Origin: Prinia subflava | Taxonomy: Eukaryota > Chordata > Aves > Passeriformes > Cisticolidae | Reading direction: 5' to 3' | DNA length: 64,000 nucleotides | Assembly: GCF_021018805.1 (NCBI RefSeq) | Contig: NC_086247.1 | Location: 88,396,140-88,460,139 of the forward strand | Shown here: in pieces, positions 1 to 12,850 of the stretch | Position numbering within the stretch: position 1 is the stretch's first letter | How the letters are laid out: each line of letters begins with the position of its first letter | Notes under the pieces: model-generated | What the model was told of the DNA's origin: nothing | Databases searched by the model: none | The model's input: only the letters and a program-made list of their open reading frames with translations | Made by a program: the position numbers and the translations under genes

Positions 1-3000
1 AAGGCAGGAGTATTTGAAAATCTGTGTGGGCAGCATTTCTAGTTCCTCTGGGCACACTTAAAAGTAGGGCTGTGTGGTTTTCCCTTTAAAAGTCAAGAAA
101 TTAACTTAAAGTGCTAAAACGTAAACATAAAAATTCAATAAAGCGTTAGGATGCTTTTTATATCTTGTAATCTTTGACAGGCAACTGTCAGCAGCCCTTC
201 AGAAAACTGTAAGTCAAAAACTCACTTCTAAAATAATAACTAAATAATTGCTTCATTCAGACTTTTTTCTACAATTGTAATTCCCTTTATAGACACACCT
301 TTGCTACGGACAAGAGTGGTAGAAGACTGAGTACAGCCTGTGAAGCATGTTAAAAAAAAAAAAAGGAAAACTGTGAGACAATGGAAAAACTGTCAGCTCC
401 CTACATACATGTAATTAACACTTGTTTCAAACCAGTAACAAATTCTCAGTCAGGATGTATGAAGTAGAATGCACTTTTATCATATAAAATGCTACAGGTA
501 CTGTATTTAGGAAAATGAATGAAACACACCAGATTTTGTTTGTATCACTTAACCATGTATGTTACCTATAGTTAATATCTTATGAATTTTTGAAATTCAG
601 CACTATTAATTTTATACTCCTGAAGTACTTTAAAGTTGCAACAGCTACAGAATGTGTACAGAAGCCTGTTTTAAATATAAAAAGTTCCATGCATAAATAG
701 GAAATTGTAACATAGGACACCTTATTTTTTCAGAAACAAATAATGGTCCTTAAAATAGTTTCATCCTCATGAGTGAAACAGTCTCCAGTTGATGCAATTA
801 TTTAACTGCTCTGAGCTCCTTATGAACATACAGACATCCTAAATCAGAGCTAAAATCTGTGGCTTTTTAAGTGCCATGAAAGCCACTGTGCCTGCTGGAA
901 AGTTGCACTGCCATACACTGGCTTCTCAGCTGTGCTTCCCCTGGGCTGGGAATGACACTGCAGAGCTGCTGGCAGTGCTGGCTCTACAGCTGTTACCCAT
1001 TTCAGATAAAGGGATTGGTTGATTGAAACTATCCAAACAGGAGTTCTTAAAATACTCTGTACCAAGTTCACGTGAGCTATGCAGGACATGACCTGCAGCA
1101 AAGGAATGGGGCTGTGTGCCTGGGAGCTGGCACAGCTGGAGCAGGAGCAGAGAGGAGTTCATATCTTTGGCTGGCTTTGTAGTGACTTCTGTAGTGTAGA
1201 TCCCCTGAATCAAACTCCCTTTGCCCTGCATTTTTACTGAACTAAGCCACCAAGTTCTTGTTTCCATTTATTTACACAACCTAGAAGTTAAAGTCATACT
1301 TTCAAGCTTTTCGCTGTCACAGTAAAACCAGAATTATGTTTAAAACAAATACCTCTAAATTAAGATTTTTACTAACCTCAGTAGATTCAGGAAGCCTAGA
1401 AAGGAACAAAGTGGGATTAAAACCCACAAAAGCGCATCTATAATAACGCTTATGTGTTTATTTTTTTTCCCCCAACCCTCTACTGAGTGTCTTATTCATA
1501 CATTAAATTTACTAAGATGAGTTCTGCCCAGCTGTTTTTCCTTTGTAGACAATTGCACCTATAAACACTTAGTCAAACTGGGCTACGTACCTGCCCAAAG
1601 GCAAAATCTACCCTGATACATACTCTGTCTAACCTGCTCAAGTTGTTGTATACAAGGACATTAAACTAGGACAAATTCCCAACCCCTTGCCCCTGGAAGA
1701 AGCAGGAGATCTACGAGGGGGCATGTTCATAGCACAATTAAAATGCAACACGTTATGGGTAAATGCCATGCTGGCTGCTGGAGAGACCAGCAGAGTTCCA
1801 CATGGATGTAACAGTCCCCTTGGCCAGACTCACTGGGCTCACTACCAGGAGTGGAGGCCTTGTATCTTAATTTCTCTTCAGAAACAGGAAATGCAGGACT
1901 CTGACAAGGTAACTAAGTTTGAGGTATGTGTGTGCCTGTTTTCTATCTGTTGCTCTCCATGCAGGGACTGGTAACATAGGTCATGTTGAATCCTGCTTTA
2001 GCCACATGCTTAGAAGTAACAGCATTCAGCTGTTCTTGTTCTTACAGTTTTGGGTGAAGGAGATCTGGGTGTGTGCTTTTGCCCACTAGAGAAATGGTTT
2101 TTCTTGGTTTGCAGTAATTTGCTGTGCCATTTCTTGTAGTTTCTGCTCAAATAGATAGAACCTTTCCTGAGCTTTTTATAGGGATGTAAGTTGGTAAAGG
2201 GGAAGGAAAAGAATGGAGATGGGGGAGGTGTTTGTAGCATGCTGCTGAGGATTAGAGAGTTCACATCCCAGCTTCTAAGGTTTCAGCCTTAATCTTCCAA
2301 CACATGCAAAGCCTTTCAATTTCACTTCGAGGTCATTACCCATGTACAAAACTGTCTAACTGCTGGGTGACAAACGCAGGCACAAAACTCAGTACAGGAA
2401 GCTTTCAATAGGAGTATAAATTGTTCTCGGAAATAAGCGTGACGTTTTAGGTTAAAATATCTACTTCTAAAATCTGTATGTTAAATTTTAAATCAAGCGG
2501 ATTTCAAGCTTGTGAGTTGTAATAGACATTTATCTCCTAATTTATAATTTGATGCTAGATACCATTTACCAGCAAGTGCTAACTGAAAGAAGACAAGTAA
2601 AACATGAAAAATTCTGAAGGTAAGCATGTCACGATACCTAATAATATGTAAAGAGAACGTGACTAGAAAACATCCAGTACTTCAGTGGGTATTGCCGGTC
2701 TTGCAATACACCTTGTGCCTTTGTGATTATGTCCAGTATTAGAAGATCGGCTTTCTTGGTGGAGGCTTTTCACACAGCTAGCTTTCTTCAGCATTCAGCA
2801 AGATCATCTGATGGGATCAGCCTAGGCTGACCTGTAAAGTCAAGCGCCACTGAAGTTGGGAATTTCCATGTGACAAAGCGGGTCCATGAGCGCGCTGCAC
2901 CGCCGTGGCTGTCACACCCACCCAGACTGAATGAAGTGCTTCGCAGCAGATACAGCCATTACAAAGACAGACATCATCTGGAATAGTTTTGGTTCCCTTG

Positions 3001-6000
3001 GCAGTTACATCCATGAGGCTCCGTGCTGCTCTGCAGTGGACAGATAGCAGGTGGGAGGAAAACAGAGTAGCTGGCAAGGTCAGCTGGAAGTATCTGAGAC
3101 CTGATACACATCACAGGCACTGATCAAGTACCGCTTTCCAGAAAATGAATATCCTCACAAGCTTAGGTTTCCAAGAAGGATAAGCATCGCTTCTTACTTT
3201 TATGTGTGTTGTTAGGAATAGCTATTTGAAGAGATGACAATTTCTTACAAGTAAACATAATAAATACATTGGTTTTACAGGAGAAGTTAGAAGCAGCACT
3301 GATGGTGCTTACAGCTGATTTAAGTTTCAGTACAGATAATCTTAAAAACAGATAAAATGAGAACCTTCTGTACTAAATAAAACCCCACCCCCAAAAAAAA
3401 AAAACTAAGGGAGAAAACCCAAGTAGCAGACACAGAATAATTGTTTGCCAGTGCAATACGTTGTCTGAAAGAGTGGAAAAGGTAATAATGGTAAATCTAG
3501 TTATTTAATATTATACAGTACTAAGATGTTTCAGGCAAAAAACCCCAGTGCTAAGAAGCTTTCCCCTGGAAAACCAACAAGAGCAAGAAATATACTTCTC
3601 TGTTGAAGTTTATGAGATCTATAAATGTGGTAAGGGAGTAAATGTGTGACAGCTGTGAGAGTTAGGTAAGCAGGTAAAATAAAAGAACTCCAAGTATCAC
3701 TGACTTTAAAGAAAATCCATCTGTTTCAAATGATTTCTTTTATGAAGGTTGTAAGAAAGAAACCAGGAGGTGATGTCTGAAGATGTCCTCTGGTACTTTC
3801 CCAGCTAGGTATAAACAGTAATAATTGAAATCAAAAGCTTCCTTCATTCTGACTGTGCATATGTCTCTCCTAATTTAAACTCAGTTACCTGCAGTATTAC
3901 CATGAGGAGTTGATCAATGGTACATTGATCAAAATATATCCTAAACTGGCTTATGGAGTCAAATGCATAAATTCTCAAACCCCATCTAATGCTGGATTGA
4001 TGAATGAAGTGTCACAGGTATTTTAATCATCTCACTTTGCTTTCTACTTTGTTATTGAGTTCGGTGTTCTTAATTTACACTGACTCATTATTTGAATAAT
4101 ATTGTATCCTTTTTGCTTAAACAACCACCTTATTGCATCCAATGAAAGCCTCAGAATTAACCAGTGTCTTATCAATGTTATTCATATTTGGAGGAACAGT
4201 GGGGGGATGCCTTTGGAAAAGAATCAGGAACACATGAAACCCCAAATTTGCTGAAGACCAGGGGACTAGCATGGATTTCTTGTTTTCAGCTGATCAGAAT
4301 GTTCCTTATCCTATTGAGTGCTCAGGGCTGTTAGGTTTATCAAGTGCTTGCCATACGCATGTCAAACTTCAGCAAGACCTGAGGTTTAGCAAGCCAGAAT
4401 ATTGAAATACTCACACTCCTGTAAACTCAGGAAAACACATCTTGGGGAAAAACGGGACAGTGCTGTCTTGTTCCCTTCTACACCCGTCTTAATGACATCG
4501 CTCTCTGTCTTGGCTTTCAACTTTGTACCTTTCCATCAAAACACCTTCTGATCTGAATTCTGACATCTCCCAAAGGTGTCTGGCAAACAGAAGAAAATTA
4601 CTTCCTGATTGATGACAAAGAAATTATGTTGTGAAAAACATCTGTTAAATGTAGTCCTGCAGGGACATTTTAGTTATACCAGATGTGAAATAAAATTATG
4701 CTGCTAATTTACCAAATGTAAAATGGGGAAAAATGGTTCTTTTTCTCCACGGTAGGTTATAAGGGATATTTTTTAGTTTTTCTTTAAGTTACTGTATGCA
4801 AAATAAGTCTTATTTAGCCTTTTATCCTTCAAGGGTTTTTGCAGATACTATTAGAATGCCGGCTTACAAAGTCTGCAGCAGTAATGAAGAAATAACTGCA
4901 TTAAACCAAAAAGGTTTTCATTTCAGTTTTCACTGAAAGAGAGAGGTATTTCTATTTTGCAATAAAGAACAATAAAGCTAAATACTCTCTTTTCTGTTGC
5001 CTTGCACAATTTGCCAGTTGTAACTACAAGTTTCAAATGTGTTTCAACACCAAGAAATCACAAGGAGGAGAGCATGAAGCTCCTGTGATGCTTTTGACAC
5101 GTACCAAAAAATTTTAAAAAAATCTTAGAGAGAATATGTAACTAAATTTCTTCTAGAAAACAGAGCCCTGGAAATTGAAAAGAATGCTATAAAAGTAGAG
5201 ATGTGATGTACTTCATTTTCCTGGCTCTGGAGAAGGACTGATTGAGCAGTACTTTCTCATGGTTGCTAATCATCAAGCTGCCAGATAAAGGAAATAGCTC
5301 CTGTACTTGAAAAGGAAAATTTTCCAAGGGTGCTTTTAAGGGTGAATCCAGATTCTTCTAACACATTTTTCAGTGGACGTGTCTAATTTTTGAGAGAAGA
5401 CCTGGATTTCTTAGATAACTCAGATAAATAAGCTGTATTTACTACTATTTGGAGAGTGATGATAACTGCTGGCTGGAAGACACCCCACATTTCTGCTTTC
5501 AGTAGCAGCAGGAAATGGGAAGAAGAAAGGAACCTATAAAGACTTTGCTAATCTGAACTGGTTTCTGATATGCTTGTTTTCTAAGCCTTTGATTTTTCTT
5601 TTTCCTCTGTTAACTTGAAAATACGGAGTTTTTGTCTGACTTCATGCACAGTATTCTGTCAGTAATAAAAGATACATCTTGGAGAGAAGTCAAGGTAAGT
5701 GGGTATCCCTAGGTAAGAAGGGCTGATTTTGAGATTTAAATTCACAGTACAGTCTGGTGTAACAGCAAAGCAACACTGAAATGCGGCTCTAGGAAGGCAC
5801 ATAATACTAAGAGCTGAGAGGAGAGATGCAGCTGGTTCTAAAAAATATCCCATTGCATGGGATATTTTTTCATATCACATAAGCATCTGAATTTGAGGAG
5901 GAGGATAATTTTGAGTAGCCAGTCATAATGCAGTCATAATGTCATATGTAAACTATTTAGTACATAAAGTTATTTAAATAATAAATTGACAAGCATATAA

Positions 6001-9000
6001 ATATAAAAACAGACGTAATGGACTTTTTTTCCCTCTGGAACTGCATGGACTATTGACAAACTCTGAAAAAAATCACACCATGTGCACAGTAAAACATGGT
6101 TGTGACAGAAATACCAACTCCTACCAGATCAGAACTTGCACAGCCTCACAGCTAATCTTTTAAACTCCAGCAGAAGTAACTTGGCTGGCTGCAGCCAGCA
6201 ATTGGAGAGAAAGCGGGTGTGGATAGTAATATTCAGAACTGCCTTACCGAGAGATGTGCCAATTCTCTGACAAGGAAATCACTCTCAAGAAGCTTGCCAA
6301 CCATTTATTCCTTGCCAATTTGAGGGCACTTTGCTTTTTGGAACAGTTTTATCCATGCTTACAGAAAAATGCAAGCAACAGTATTGTTTCACTTCTAGTG
6401 AGATGTGAAAATGCAAGTGTATATATAAGGAAATAAGGACATAAGGAAATATAAGTGAATAAGGAAACAGAAGCTGATGTCTGTTTTCCAGAGTGTCACT
6501 TGAGAACACAAAACAACAATTAAAGAGGGAAATATCTTCTTCTGGTAACTGGTTCTTAAATTTTTTTTCTTTCTTCCATTTCTCCCTTAAGTGCTCGAGG
6601 GCAAAACCCTGTATTTCAAATGCTAATTCATGTTTTGTACTTCAGTCATGTTTAAAGAAGACTGGGCAAGAGAGGAAAGGAAATGACAGTTGATTTTCAA
6701 GCTTAATAAAGAAGAAAACAGAGAGTATGGAGGTTCTCTTATGTCTCCTCCTCCAAAACAATTCTAAATTTACCTCTTTTAAACCCCTAAATGAACCCTA
6801 ATGAACTCCAAGGACACCTCTTCCTAAAATTGCATGAAACCCAAATAACAGAGCACTGTCTGCTGGCACAGGAAAAGAGGGTGCACAAGCTAATTAGCTC
6901 CCTTTCTCCACCAGCCCCAGCAGTGGGTATCCTAGAGTTTAATCCACACATAACTGGAATTTTAAAGCCCAGACTCTTAAACCCATTACACCATGGAAAC
7001 ACCCAGACCGACACTCTCCTCAGAATAAAAATGCTAATGACTGCGCTGCATGGTAATGCCCTAATGATACAAAATGTCTGTAAACTGCATCAGTTATTGT
7101 CACATAGAGGAAACAACAACAGCTGCAGACGTTTTATCACGAGTGTAAGTCAGTCCCCCTGTTAGGCTGCTGTACTACATTTTCTTTGCTGGCTAAAAAG
7201 CATCATGTATGGTGACTACTGACGAGCATCCTGTGGGAGGTTCTTTAAGAACTAGGGGAAGAATGGTTTGGTTGTGGTTCCTAATACTTGGGTGTAGGAT
7301 ATTTATTTGAAACTTCTTCACCCTGCTTTTAATTTCCATTTCTTGCTGTGTTTGGTTTTCAAATGATGACACAGAATAGGAACTATTTCTTGCTTCATTT
7401 CCATATCTGTCCTCCTTAGAGTGAAAATAAATCAAAATCTCTCCAAACGATGATGAAAATTATCTTAATTTTTTTATTCTCTAATTACATATCTTTGTAT
7501 ACAAACTTGTACCAGAGAGGGTTTGATTTCCTTCAGTATGGGGAGCTGACCTTTACCACTTTATCACAGTCAGTTTTGACTGAGAAAAAGGAAATTCAGT
7601 GCAGTTTAAAAGTCATTATCTAGATGAACTCAATATTTAAAATTATCACTCTGTTTTTGTTGTTAGATTGACCTCAAGCAAGAGTACTTTCAGTATTAAT
7701 GCCAATATAATGTTGTCATTTCTTGAAGATGTAAAGAATTCTAGTTACCCTCCTAAAAGTAAATTTAACTAGCCCTCAAAAACTAAAAGTGGCTTTTGCT
7801 GTTGGCTAGGTAGACAAGAAGCCCCACAGAAGTCATAAATATTCACCTCATTTCATACCGTACTCTACTTGCCAGCTGTGCAGCAGTCCCGTGGCTAAAG
7901 ATGCAGTCACTCAGTTATTGTGGCCCATGTATTTAGCACAGGATAAGGCAAGCCATGGAGGGTGTATGCAGATAATGGATTTACAAGCTCCACTCTTGCC
8001 AGGCACTCACAAATTGGACGATAAATTTGGTGTCCTCCAAGACTGAAGTGTGGTGTTTATAATGTGACAGAGCTGCATGTCCCAGGGTGTTTCTTCTCTT
8101 ATGGCTGGGCAATCCTCCTTGTACCTTTCCATCACTGCCTCCTGAGGAGGGTCATCCCAGAAGCTCTCTGACTGGAACAACCAGTGGTACACTAAATTCC
8201 ATCCTCATAATTTCCTTCCCTTCTCCATTACCTTCTTTAATTACAGATCAGGCTGCACTTGTGACATATCACTTTATCATTGAATACAGACTTCAGACTC
8301 TGTTTTTATGAGGTTTAATAATGCCTCAGCTTCTAAATCAGTTTTATACACAGTGTTTAACAAAATTCTCATATAGCATGGCATGAAAGCATCAGAGAGA
8401 ATTATGATGTTATTCTATTTATTTACACTTGAATTTTGCTTAGATTAGGGAATAAACCAGCCCTTTATATTTGCCTTACTTTGGAGTTTACTAATACCTA
8501 AAGAAAATACTATTGCAGGGGTTTTTTCCCAACTTTTGATTGAGGCAGAGGTTCAAATTTAAAGCGTTTGCACATGATTAACCTTTTTCTTCAGTAAAAA
8601 TCAAGAGATGCTATAAAGTTAAATGAATGTAAAATCAAGTGTCTGATGAAAAACAGGAGTGTGCTTTTTTTTCACAAGTTAGACTGCTTGTAATGAAGAT
8701 ACAATGATCAGTCTTCAAGAGTCAAAGAACCTTCCTAGAGATGAGAGGGATCAACACCAAGGGCAGCATGCAGGTTTTGGTAGGCAGGCATCTGTAACTA
8801 TGCAAATGAAGTGGTGGACTCTTACTTCAGTTCCTGGAAGATTTTTTTCCTAATCAATTCCACTGCATGCAAAAGGCTTCAGTATCTCTTCTTGAGTTTC
8901 TATGCAAGTAGAGTCTATTTTTCTGTTCCATATGTAGTTCCTCAGCATGTTTTCTCATAGTTTATTAATTCTGTGTCAGCTGGCAAATCCCTGCCTTCCT

Positions 9001-12000
9001 GCTCTGGTTCTGGACTGCAAGACTGCTGCAGTCCATTTCCTCTTCACTCTGATGGAGCTGGAGAGATCTTGTGGGTGCTGTAGCACTGATGTTGTGCCAT
9101 CAGGTTTTTTTGCTGAGCTGATCTCTGCTGAAAAATGTTCTCTTCCAATTTGCACATCACTTTTCGGGGGCTAGAGCATTGTCTTTGCAATACTCTTTCT
9201 CATGCAGTATTCAGAGAAACTAACAAACACCAATGGACAATGAGACAGGGGTTTATTTTGGCTACTGTCAGCAAAGAGGCTTTTTTTTTGCTCTCTCTAG
9301 GGCCCTTTGCACATGTTCTGCAATTAGTGTATGCCCATATCAAGGTCCATATCCTGATATGGTGGCCATGATGCGTACGAATGCTTAGAAGAGTTAGATG
9401 TCTTTCTGTGTTGACTTCAGATTACAGGAGTATCAAAGCCTCTGAAGGAAATAAAAAACATATTCTAGCTTCTGTCTCTGCCTCTACCACTGGATTCTTG
9501 TAGAGGTATAGATACTGGCACCTATTAAATACAGTCCTCAAGTTTATGCTTACCTTAGTGCTACCTAGTCTCTTTGTAAGCATAAGTTGCCATGACTGTG
9601 CAATGTTATACACCCTCTTACTCCATAAAAGTGGGATTTGACCCCATGGAAAATACACTGACAAATCAAAATGTGTAATCGGTTTAAAGTTCAAGGGTGC
9701 AGCCAAATCCTGAGCCAGTGTAATTTGACCTAGATTCACTGAAGCAAGGAGAGCTGCAGTGAACTACATAAACAGAAGGACCAAGCCACTGTGGTTGTCC
9801 TCATACAGTGAGGATGATAAGGAAATTCTTAATGCTTTATGATGGCAATGATTTGCTGCTTCAGCAAAATGTAGTTTCAAAACAAACAAACAAAAGAAGT
9901 TTTCTTATGCAACTTTCTACAAATAGCAGTGATTGTTGAACACCCAGGATGCTGAAAAAACTCTCAGTTTAGCTTAAAGGATGCTAGCAACCTATATCTG
10001 CTTATTTCTATTTCTATGCTAGAGAAGGGAATGTTTAGTCAATGTTCCCACCAGTTGGGCCAAAAATCTGTTTGTCCTACATTTGCTCCTGATACCTTTG
10101 GTAGTATACTCCAATGTCCCCATGACCCCTTGCCCCTAGGCTCCAGGTCCATCCAGAAATCGATGTGCTGTAACTTCTAAACCTGCTGTTTAGAAGGTCA
10201 TCATTGCAACAGCTTTCATCAACAGCTCAGGTTTTCGTTTCAGTAACAATTGTTCCAAGGACACACTATTCAACTTTTAGAGCCAAAGTAACCTTCAGCC
10301 TTTATACCACTTCAAGGACTTTTCAGATCGGCAGTTCTTTCTTCAGAATACCTTTATGTATGAGGAACAAAGCTTGGGAAGTGTCAGAAAGTTTTGAACG
10401 CTAAGATTGCTGGACATATAGAAGAGCAAAATTTGCTAATCCAAACCCATGTGTAGCTCTGAATGGTGACTTCTGGTTATTGCTTCCAGTCTTTTCAAGA
10501 AAAATGTCAAGGTTAATTGAAGAGCTCTAGGAACCAGAATGACCAGGTTAAGGGTAGGACTCTGCTATAATTTCCATTGGTACGAGGTTGACAATGCCAA
10601 TGTTACCTACTAATGCTTCCTTGATTTGCACTAGAATAACTGACTTCATCTCAGTCTTGGAAGGAATCAAAATGAAACATTTTAACTAGTTCAGGGTATT
10701 TTACCTTTCTTTCCAGCTGCCTCAGTACTCCTGAGCACCTGAGTATTACCTGTACCAATTACTGATAAATAATGTACATTACCTTCTGCAACACCAGGTA
10801 TCTTTGTAACCTTCTTCCTCTGACACAAGGAAGACATTTTCAATGGCTGGTATTTACTTAGGCTTTGTGCAGCTAGGGTAATTTAGTCATAGCTTTTGTG
10901 CTTATATTCCAAATTGATAGGAAAGAGGAATTCAATTATGTCACTCTAAGGGGGCCTTAGTATAAACTACTGCACCATTTCATGTCTTTTCAATAGGGTC
11001 TCCTCATATCTATCATCCCAAAGCTGAGTTGGTGGCAAATAGAATACATAGGAAAAACAGATTCAGACTGACAGCAGGTGGATACATGACTTTTAGAAAG
11101 AGGACTCAAGTTAATTCATAGAATGACTATTTGAATATTATTCATGTTGGGATTTATGGGGGGAGGAAGGGTCCAAACTGATTTCTGTTCAAGGAAGGCA
11201 GAATTTACTATATGTGATGACTTTTTGATGACTGTATAAAAGACTTTTTTTGGGGAAAAAAGTATTTTTGTTGTTCAGTCATATAAAACAAAAACTAGTC
11301 TCTGTTGTTAATTGTGTCTGGAGCTTCTAATACAACCCAGCTTTGCGAAATTATTCATCCCAATGTACCTCAAACTTTAAGGCTGCAAAATACTTCTTTG
11401 ATACTGTAATAATTTGTAAGGTCGGCAGTACAGTTAACCCATTGCTGTTTATAAACAGGATGAGCCCCTTTGGGAAAGTTACTATGACTGCAAAGACACA
11501 ACGTGCTAGGGGGATTCGGCATTGCACACTAAATAGGTGACTTCGTTGTTCCACTTTCACTCTTTTAAATGCTGAACTGGAATCTAAAACTCCATTGTTC
11601 ATTCATTACATAGGAAAAAAAAAAAAAAAGAGAGAAAGAGAGAAAGAAAGAAAGAAAAAAAAAAGTTCCACTACAGATCGCATGGCTACAGCCAGAGCTT
11701 CTGTTAAGATAACAAATTAACGGGAATAATCGGTTTATGTAACACGCTCAAAAGCACCTCGGAGTAGAGCAGAATGCACCTGCTCGGAGCGGGGCAGAGC
11801 GCAGGGGGCCCGGGGAGATGGATGCCCAGGGGCCGCGCATCTCCTGCTCCCTCTCTCCATCCCTGCCTCCACCCGGGACCGCGTTCCTCCACGTGCCCGT
11901 CCCCGCACGCCGCCCGGCTCCCCGCGCTGCGCGGGTGCCCCGGGGCTCCCTGTCGCCCGTCCTTCCTCCCCTCTCCCCGGGGTCCCTCTGTCCCTCCCTC

Positions 12001-12297
12001 CTTCCCTACAATGTCCAAGCTCAGCCGCTGGACCGGCCCCGCGCGGGCGGCTCGGGTGCCTCGCGTGGGGCTGGGGGCATCTGAGGCCATGTCCCCGCTT
12101 TCCCCCCGAAAAATCGCGCCCCGAGAGCGGCCCGTGGGAGCGGGGGCAGCGGCGAGGGAGGAGGGAGGGCGGGCAGCGGGGGCTCTGCGCGGCCCCGCAG
12201 GAGCGGGGGCAGGGAGCAGAGGGGCAGCAGGGCTGGGAGGCAGGCGGCCCCGGGAGGATGTGTGCGTGTGCGGCGGGGGGACGCGGGGGACACTCAC
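1..12297 (-). other. ELOVL2: Inferred ELOVL2 intron 1 (partial)
   Basis: No coding exon was recognised on either strand. The stretch is AT-rich and no open frame in it resembles a known protein. I looked on the minus strand for the second ELOVL2 exon (start of the elongase, with a GPRD-type motif) and did not find it, so it should lie before position 1. The intron assignment rests on the splice donor directly after the ATG at 12,300 and on synteny with SMIM13 and NEDD9. Two perfect short inverted repeats (3,910-3,932 and 5,840-5,870) and a purine-rich tract at 11,614-11,664 are the only structures noted. Confidence 0.5.
11614..11664. repeat. Poly-A / GAAA simple repeat
   Basis: An A-run followed by GAGAGAAAGAGAGAAAGAAAG-type purine tract and a second A-run, just before the ELOVL2 CpG island. 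A simple-sequence tract; no gene. Confidence 0.9.
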
Positions 12298-12300
12298 CAT
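12298..12300 (-). CDS. ELOVL2: ELOVL2 coding exon 1 (start codon only), partial gene
   Basis: On the minus strand the sequence reads GCCGCCATG followed at once by GTGAGTG, an optimal Kozak context abutting a strong splice donor. The first coding exon would therefore carry only the initiator methionine, with a phase-0 intron. ELOVL2 is an ER multi-pass fatty-acid elongase that extends C20 and C22 polyunsaturated acyl-CoAs (condensation step with malonyl-CoA), needed for DHA synthesis. No elongase residues are visible here, because the HXXHH-bearing exons lie outside the window. The name is inferred from gene order: in mammals ELOVL2 is the minus-strand gene just before plus-strand SMIM13, which starts 8.1 kb away here. 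Any other gene starting here would be a break in synteny. Confidence 0.55.
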
Positions 12301-12378
12301 GGCGGCGCGGCTGTGCGGGCGCTGTCCAGGGTATCGCCGGGCTCGGCGCGGCTCTGCAGGCGCGGCCGCCGCGCCCGC

Positions 12379-12389
12379 CCTATAAGGCA
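12379..12389 (+). promoter_or_regulatory. TATA-like / CArG-like element inside the ELOVL2 island
   Basis: Plus-strand CCCTATAAGGC contains TATAAGG (12,381-12,387), a plausible TATA box pointing away from the inferred ELOVL2 exon. On the minus strand the same bases read GCCTTATAGGG, one mismatch from a CArG box (SRF site). It lies about 80 bp upstream of the ELOVL2 start codon. Human ELOVL2 has a divergent noncoding transcript (ELOVL2-AS1), so a divergent start is possible, but no transcript can be shown from sequence. Confidence 0.35.
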
Positions 12390-12796
12390 CCGCCTCCCGC
12401 CGGCCCCGGCGCTCCCGCCCCCGCCGCTGAGGGCGGGCACGGGGCGGCAGCGACGGCCGGGGCTCCGCCGAGGGGCGGCAGGGCAGGGCGGAGGCACGGG
12501 GAGGCGGCGGGGAGCGGTGTGCGAGCAGGGGGAGAGGCCGTGCGGTGCTGTTCCATCACCCACCCAGCTGTCGCGGCAGATGGTGGCCGTTTGCCTTTGT
12601 TGGAATCTGCCCTGCTGGGAAGATTCCATTCGCTGTCGGGCCGCTGTGGGAGCCGGCAGGGTCACTGAATCTGCTGGATTCAACTTGGGTTTGGTCTGTC
12701 GCCCAGCACGTGTGTTTACAAGCTGAACTTCTCTAAGCCGAAGCCCTGAATCCTCCACACGCTGTGCCAAAGTGAGATCCACCACCGAATGGTTAC

Positions 12797-12850
12797 TGGT
12801 TGGACTCAATTATCTCAGAGGTCTTTGCCACTCTAAACGATTCTAAGATT
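12797..12850 (+). mobile_element. CR1 3'-end fragment
   Basis: A short, diverged match to the CR1 LINE 3' end, in the order 'ggttggactcaa...tctcagaggtcttt...acgattctaagattc', ending in the ATTCTR-type terminal repeat typical of CR1. Plus orientation, heavily truncated at the 5' end. Confidence 0.7.

Larger units (their letters stand above)
11770..12560. promoter_or_regulatory. ELOVL2: CpG island promoter, inferred ELOVL2
   Basis: A sharp rise in G+C and CpG compared with flanking AT-rich DNA, with many GC boxes (for example around 12,413-12,446). It surrounds the Kozak ATG and donor at 12,291-12,300, so transcription probably starts on the minus strand between about 12,330 and 12,450. Several open frames across the island on both strands are low-complexity Pro/Arg/Ala/Gly and are products of GC richness rather than genes. 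In mammals the ELOVL2 CpG island is known for age-linked methylation; whether that holds here cannot be seen. Confidence 0.75.

Noticed and set aside
11704..12809. Several long open frames on both strands across the ELOVL2 CpG island (up to 228 codons).
   Set aside because: Composition is almost only Pro, Ala, Arg, Gly and Ser, they overlap in many frames, and stop codons are rare in GC-rich DNA. The minus frame runs straight through the ATG and splice donor.
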